Assembly: GCF_002865645.1 (NCBI RefSeq)
Contig: NW_020194575.1
Span: forward strand, 993,247-1,057,246
DNA length: 64,000 nt
Direction: 5' to 3'
Origin: Hyaloscypha bicolor E
Taxonomy: Eukaryota > Ascomycota > Leotiomycetes > Helotiales > Hyaloscyphaceae
Shown: piece by piece, positions 58,021 through 64,000 of the stretch
Position numbering within the stretch: the first letter of the stretch is position 1
How the letters are laid out: each line of letters starts with the position of its first letter
Position numbers and translations under genes: made by a program
The notes under the pieces: model-generated
The model's input: only the letters and a program-made list of their open reading frames with translations
What the model was told of the DNA's origin: nothing
Databases searched by the model: none

Positions 58021-59728
58021 AGATATGATTTGCTTAGTTGCTAATTCCTAAATCAAAGTTTATGAACGATCTCATGCATTTAGTGGATGTATGCAAGTGA
58101 GCTATGAAGCATTACTACAAATAATTTCAGTAAAATCTTAGGACCCAAGCAGGCAACAGCGCTGGCCGAGATCCTGTACGGGTTGTGGTCCAGAGAAGAA
58201 CGATCTCCCATGCCTCAATAACCATCCTACACCCCCCAATAGGAGTCCGCGATAACTTCATGTATGAAAATGACAAGACGGGGAATGAATCAATGCACCA
58301 CAATAAGGTGAAGACCCTTGAAACCAACTCGTGCTGAAGAAGGCGTATGAAACAGAAGCATGGGGGATCTAAGCTGCGACCCAAGAGGAAGCGGAAGTAG
58401 AAAGACTCGAGACCCAATGCAGGCCAGACGAAGCGACGGAGAAAGATCAAGCGAGGATGCGATGTGCCCAAGTCATGATGAAAGATGAAAAAACGTGGAA
58501 GTTGAAGCATTTACGAGGTGAAACGGAGTCGAGACGAGGCCGGAGGGGTGAGGAAGCCAGGGGGAGCCGGGGAGCCAGGGAACAATGTACTACAAGGTGA
58601 GGAAGAGTGAGCGAAGCTAGTGAGAAACGTCGTGCCGTCACAAAATAAAAAGACACAATGTTCTGCATTATTGTCGAGTACAGGAACGCACGGCGATGTA
58701 GCGAAGTCACGAGAGGGAAGGAACTTCACCTCACAACAAGAAAGAAATGTCGCAGCGAGCACGGAGATCACGAAGGAGAACGGAACTCATAGAGAAATCA
58801 GCTTTTGAAGTGACGGTGCGGGCGATTTGCGATCAATTCGATCAAGTTATGAACAACAAAAGAGGAGGAAGGGGCATTGGAATGAAGAAGTGAAGTCACG
58901 ACGATGAAGTTGAACCATGATGTGGAGAAGTCGCGCTTCAGCTTTGCCGGGAACAACGAGATCGAGTCGGGATCAATCAACTCAATTGAATCGAGGGATA
59001 GTGAAAGCAAAGCACGATGAAGCCGGAGAGCAACGAAGCACGAAGTAAAAGCGAAGGCAAAACGGAGAACGAACTTCACAACAAAGAAGGAAGACGCTCT
59101 TCAACTTTGAAGGCAACAACTACATCACATCGCAAGATCAACTTGATCAATTGAAGAAAGAACGAACGCAAAACACGAAAGAACTGCTTGAATGACCGAA
59201 TGCTTGTCTTGAATTGCTTTGCGACGCCACCATGGTCTCTCTATCTACAACACCAAAGGAAAAGCTGTGGTCTCACTCATCAACAACATCCAAATCACCT
59301 CCAAGTCCTCCAATCCCAGTCTGAGCTACCGCCGCGCCTGAAGAATGCAACTGCTATCCGCATCGCCTCTCTCCGTCTGAATCAAACCACAACCGAAGAC
59401 AATCCTGCCTCAGCATCATCAGCTATCATAGAAACACCACAACACCACAGGTCCCACAACCATGCACTCCTGCCGCTGGGCGCAGTCCCCATCAAACCCA
59501 AACAACCACCACCACTCCCGCAACCACCTCGTCCCCTCTCCAATCTATGACCATGCTATCATGTTCCGAAAGGTAGGGGAGCCTATCAAAACAATGAACG
59601 CCCGATCAACCGGCCTCAACCCCTCAGCGTCGCCACCCAGACAAAACCAGCCCGCCCATTAAGCCCATCATCAGTGACATCAAACGCGACCATCTCCAGG
59701 TACACGGAGAGGACGGTGCCCCATCGAC

Positions 59729-60151
59729 GTGATCCCGGGGGCCACAAGGGTGTTGCTCGTTCCCTCCGACGGGGAGCTGCTTACGCCCAAGTGGCTTGCC
59801 CAGAAAGAGTCCGATACGCATTCCTTCCCCTCTTCAGGGCGGAGGCCCACTAAGACCCCCAGAGCGCGGAGTTGGCAGATCCGATGTACCCCCAAACGGG
59901 ACTGGCTCAAAGGCATCAAGTACAACTCTTAGGACTTGTTACGTTCTAGTCTCGGCCTTCCAAAGGTAAGGACACCTATGCGTTCCAGGACGACCGAAGC
60001 CCCCCCTTCACGGATGCCACAATACCTCGCCCTGAACAAGATCCTTCCATCCTGGATCAAGAAGGACGGGCGCCGCCTGCAGACGCACCTGCACGCCATA
60101 GTGGCCGAAGCCGACGCCAGATGCCGCGATGACAATAAACGCTTCCTTTAA
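59729..60151 (+). pseudogene. Unknown ORF interrupted by one stop
   Basis: MIPGATRVLLVPSDGELLTP runs for 67 codons to a TAG at 59930, then the same frame continues for 72 codons (LRSSLGLPKVRTPMRS ... YLALNKILPSWIKKDG) to a TAA. The composition is proline/arginine-rich and coding-like. It could be one broken gene, or two exons if the stop lies in an intron, but no clean splice pair is visible. No family recognised. Confidence 0.25.
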
Positions 60152-60417
60152 CCCTGCAAAGGGACGACTGCCAAAGGGCATCGCGGAATTTAAAACGTAT
60201 GGAAGTTCCATCACCGGAGCAAAATAGCAAGACAGCCGGGTCTGAGTCAGCAGTTCTGGAGGAGTTGGGGGGATCACCTGAAAAGGGGGTGGCGCTGATG
60301 GCTCACCTGACCACCACCAGCACCGGATCGTCCCGTAAAAAGAGGTGCTTCCGCAAACACGTCTGTCACAAACCACAGGAAAGCCGGAGATCGACTCTGA
60401 AAAAGCTCAAAATGATT

Positions 60418-60619
60418 GGTAATTGACGACCAACAAGACACTGCGGCAATTGACGACCGAGTGGGAGCTTTCAGAGGATCAGGATGTGAAACGTTCGGAG
60501 GCAATTGAAGACCACTCTTGATGCTATCGAAGCTGACATGGCAATTGACGACCAGTCTGGGCACCAATAAACGATTTCGCGATCTGAATGAGAGATCGCT
60601 GATGAAGCAATTGACGACT
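60418..60619. repeat. Five interspersed copies of GGCAATTGACGACC
   Basis: Copies start at 60418 (GGTAATTGACGACC), 60445 (exact), 60500 (one change, GAAGACC), 60540 (exact) and 60606 (AGCAATTGACGACT). The spacing is irregular: 27, 55, 40 and 66 bp. The word contains the palindrome CAATTG. It may be a protein-binding array or a remnant of a decayed tandem repeat. Confidence 0.7.
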
Positions 60620-63600
60620 TCATCTGGCTTTGTGTGGAAAGCTTCGAAACGGAAGCACTGGAGAACGAATTGTTAGTAAAAGTTCAAGAAAAGCCAGTAC
60701 CGCGACCGAAAAAAGAGTAACGACAACGCAAAACGACTTGTGGATGGATAGATCCATGAATCAGATGTGGTGTTGGTGAAGCATCTCGACTTCACCCACA
60801 CAAAGGCAAAGCTTTAGCCTCCGAAAATCGGCAGAGTGAATCAACAGACAAAGAAAATTTTAACAAGTCCCAGCCGAAATCCCGCAATTCCCACAAGCCC
60901 AGGAATTCGAAAAATTGAAGGAATGTAAAAGGGAAATGCAGGCTGCACGAAGATCCAGAGACTGACCTGATTTGAAGTGGATCGCGAGGAAGAACAGAAA
61001 TGAAGGCAAAAACAGTGAAAGATAGAGTGAGAACAAAGAATGGAGGACTGTACTTACGGCATCAGAATCTCAACCACGCTGGCTAGCTCTACCAGCTACG
61101 TGGGAGGATTTGGTTCTTCGTTCTTTGATTTCTTTTCGTTTTTCCTGGGACACGTCAGAATTGCAATGCCATGAAGGGATATTGAGGAACTTACGTTTTT
61201 GTTCGTGACTTTGCGCTGAACTCTCTCGGCAGGGGAGGAGTTCGCTGGTCGAATTGGACTTTGTGATGTTGCTTTGGCGTTTGCAAACGTGGGTCTTGTG
61301 GAGATCTGGATGTATCAGCGATGGAAAAGAAGAACGGGAAGGGAGGTACTCACGAGATTGTTGAATGCGAGGGAGGAAAAGTGCGTGAAGGTATGACGAA
61401 GTTTGGGTGGAAGGCGCGATTGGGTGAATTTTGCGAAGTGCCTCCAGAGGAAAGTGAGGAGCGGGCAACCATCGGAGGAAAGATCGGAAGTGCGAAAAAA
61501 TTGATGCTGGAAGGTGTGATGACTGCGAGATGCCATGGGAACGCGTTTAAAACACATGAAGGCCTTGCCTCAACGTCTTAGACGAACGTAAAAGAGAAGG
61601 ACGGATTGAGGGAGGACTTGCGATGATGCTTGGTGAGGAAGGGCGACGGAGTTGGCGTTGGGGGGACCGATTCGATGGCAAGGGAGGTAGAGAAGCCACG
61701 GAATTGAAGAATGGGGAGATGCAAGCTGAACTGCAATAAGAACAAGAGTAGCGCAAGGGAGAATTGATGAGGTAAGGCGCAATTCAAGACGATAACTGGT
61801 GGTGTTGCGTCCAAAGAGCGCGGACGCAGGGTGGCGATGGGGAGTTTGCGAAGAAGGAAGCATTTGGAAGATGGGGAGAAAAGACCCTCTTTTATAAAAA
61901 TCCCAGACCACCAACTCGCTTACTTCTATGCGTAATTCGAACCTCGCTGGCGCCAGTTCATGTGCAACAACAGCTTCATCTGTGCCGGGCCCCGCTTTTC
62001 TCGAGCTTCCGAGAGCTCTGGTTGGTTCTCGAGGACTTTTAGTACATGCTAGCGTGGGATGAAAGCTTGAAGATGACGACTAGTGCAAGGCTCTGTTATG
62101 ATCTGGCGCCAGAGAGTCATGAGGGGAAGGCCTCCAGACGAGGCTGAGGCTGGCCAACAGCCTTGGGACCAGGCTGGGCAACGCATTAACGAAGAGAGAC
62201 GGAAGGACTCAAGGCAAGAACCTTAAGGCCAAGAACTTACCACAAACCCTTCCCGATATCCAGGGAAGAAGCAAGGACGATCAAACTGGGATGCCTCTAA
62301 AAGCGACGAGAACAAACACAGCCGGCCAGGCATGCGCAGCAGCAATGTCGTGACACTTGCTCCCGGTTTCCGCCATTGAACCCTCGTCTCGAATTCCCCA
62401 AAAGTCCCTGAACTCTGAGAGCCGAAGAACGTGGGATTGTATTGGATACAAGGACACACGAAACATATGTCGTCGCCGGAGATAGAGACCAGGCGATGAG
62501 GGAAAGAGGCCACATGCTGTGTCCAGGAAATTTCAGACGAGACGCGGGTATTGCAGCTTCCTGGTAGGCGCTCTGTGTACAAGAGATCCAAGAACGGATA
62601 CAAAATCAGGTCTTTGTTCGATAGCTCCGATCGAATTGGAATTCCTTCAAAGCTCTCTGTCTTCTGTGATCTGATCCACGAGCTTCTATGAACACCCTCA
62701 GTGATGTACTCATTTGCCCGCAAGACCACTGCCATGCGCAGCAGTTGGTAGCTCCTCCTTCCAACAGCTCCTTCTTGAGAAGATCGCCATTCGAAGACTC
62801 CACGAATTATCAGCAACACCCCAATCTTCTCTCCACGAACACTGGCTCGAGCGGCTCCGCGGTCCTCGGTCCGGATTCGAACGCCTCCTAAGCATCGAAA
62901 TGTTAACCTGTTCTGCCTTTCAGCACCCCACTCAGGTGCAGGCAGAAGAACGGTAGAAGAATGTTGAGGAGGCACGGTGCGAAGGTTTGTTTAAGTAGTT
63001 GCCAAAGGCTGTTCATTGGCTGTTCTTGTGCTCAAAGGCCAACCGGGTCTCAAACATGCGGCCAAGAAATCTAGAAGCGCGGTAGACTCTCCCCCAGTGC
63101 TTCGGCACCGCATTAAAGTTCTGCAGTATGTGACTAACAGTGATGCTGCAGGGATGTTGGACTCAGACGCATTGAGATACCGAACCAAGCAATGATGGCA
63201 ACAGCGGCTCACGGGCGGCGTCAACAGCAATGGTTTGAACCAAGCACACGGGGCAAGAAGGTTCAGACGGCGCTGGTCAGTAGAAGGCAATCATAGGCAG
63301 TGGAACTATTAGAAAGGGAGCTAACAGCCAGAACTTCCTGGTTTCCGAAGACCTCTCGATTCCTCTAGAGCTCTCCTCGAATCCACTGATGAGGTCCTCG
63401 ATCCTAAAACGAGTCCTACACACATGGCTTGAAGTAATGGCAGGCAATTACAAAGGGTAGCACATATCTTTGAGAAAGAAGGAGAGGCTTGCAGGAGCAT
63501 GGGGCTCGGGATTGCTGCTGGACTTGATGCCAGAGGAACGAGGTGAAGTTAAGGTTTAGTGCAGCTTATGTAATCATCCCACCAGAGCTCGCCTCCCCAC

Positions 63601-63878
63601 AATCAACGCGTTGGTCACCTCGTCCCATCATTTGCGTGAAATAGCTCTCTGACTTCGCTGCCATATCAATTGATTCTGATTTAGCCTTGAGGGCATGAAC
63701 GTTGATCAAAGTCCTATGCAGTAATTGGGCTGTATGGTATCTTTTACGGCCTCGGCATTTCAAATCTCGGTCTTCACCGCTTCTCCAGCTGAAATCCCTT
63801 GTGGGTTTTGGAGAGATTTCAACTTATTGCATGAGATTGCTGGAATATCCTACAATCTTGAGTATCGAGTGATGAATC

Positions 63879-64000
63879 ATGGCCCCTCAGAGGAAAGATT
63901 GGGCCGTCGAGATGGCGAAGAATGGGCGATGGCCGACGACAGATGAAGACTTCAAGGAAATGGTCAAACAGATGGATTTCCTTGGACTCAAAGGTCCTTA
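63879..64000 (+). CDS. 5' end of an unidentified gene, cut by the window edge
   Basis: An ATG at 63879 opens a frame that stays open to the last base: MAPQRKDWAVEMAKNGRWPT, TDEDFKEMVKQMDFLGLKGP. It has a natural amino-acid composition and an upstream promoter-like stretch. It is a short basic/acidic mixed helix with no motif. The remainder lies outside the window. Confidence 0.5.
   Translation, partial: MAPQRKDWAVEMAKNGRWPTTDEDFKEMVKQMDFLGLKGP

Larger units (their letters stand above)
58021..63878. other. Gene-poor region with strand-asymmetric composition
   Basis: 5.9 kb with no gene I can defend. 58300-59180 and 61330-61910 are strikingly purine-rich on the plus strand (GAAG, CGAAG, ACGAAG words). 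59220-59560 is pyrimidine/C-rich on the plus strand. A plus frame at 59729-60151 is open except for one TAG at 59930-59932 and might be a real but unknown gene or element. A repeated AATTGACGACC word lies at 60418-60619. A 250-codon minus frame (62223-62974) has no ATG near its start and no known motif. No tRNA, rRNA or complete transposon is recognised. Confidence 0.5.

Noticed and set aside
62223..62974. 250-codon minus-strand frame near the right end
   Set aside because: Long, but it starts with GTG, has no ATG for its first third and no recognisable domain. Overlapping frames on both strands are also open, so it is likely GC-driven chance.
1..64000. tRNA, rRNA and CRISPR features
   Set aside because: No cloverleaf with A/B boxes, no rRNA words and no spaced direct-repeat array were noticed on either strand. 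A covariance-model scan would be needed to exclude a tRNA.

Overview
The window is nuclear DNA of a filamentous ascomycete (Pezizomycotina). Three things show this. Most genes are split by short GT-AG introns of about 46-105 bp. Zn2Cys6, MYND, Rad7/Rad16 and MFS genes of fungal type are present. Several transposon relics are very AT-rich, with stop codons exactly where Trp, Gln or Arg codons would stand, which is the signature of repeat-induced point mutation (RIP). The gene families look compatible with Leotiomycetes, but that is only an impression.

Layout. 1-7.4 kb is a transposon island: an AT-rich, RIP-destroyed block containing an integrase-core transposase relic, then a complete but dead piggyBac-type element with 26-bp inverted ends. 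8.0-20.0 kb is a compact cluster of seven genes: a Zn2Cys6 regulator, a SnoaL-like protein, a Baeyer-Villiger monooxygenase, an ABM-like protein, two short-chain dehydrogenases and a P450. It has oxidation and cyclisation-type chemistry but no PKS, NRPS or terpene synthase. 20.7-25.7 kb holds a pogo transposase fragment, a MYND/DUF4470 gene and small inverted-repeat elements. 25.8-30.8 kb has an alpha-glucoside-type sugar transporter and a 14-TM drug-efflux type transporter, separated by a pogo relic and a 428-bp hAT-like MITE with a perfect 8-bp target duplication. 33.4-40.3 kb is housekeeping: a RidA protein, then RAD16 and RAD7 head to head, the two partners of the yeast NEF4 global-genome repair complex. 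41.9-50.1 kb has a PD-(D/E)XK nuclease-like protein, a 41-bp inverted-repeat element, a single-pass wall/membrane protein, a dead fringe-like glycosyltransferase and a protein with a 2OG-Fe(II) oxygenase (Tet/JBP-like) signature. 50-58 kb contains an unidentified broken ORF, a broken AA9 lytic polysaccharide monooxygenase, an 18-bp minisatellite, a glycosylated multi-pass membrane protein and a frameshifted fragment of the splicing factor SAD1/USP39. 58-63.9 kb is gene-poor with strand-asymmetric purine/pyrimidine tracts and a short interspersed repeat. One gene starts at 63,879 and runs off the end.

Intron-exon models were built by hand from splice sites and reading-frame continuity. Every multi-exon model given as a CDS sums to a whole number of codons. 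Protein family names rest on recognised motifs, not on database searches.
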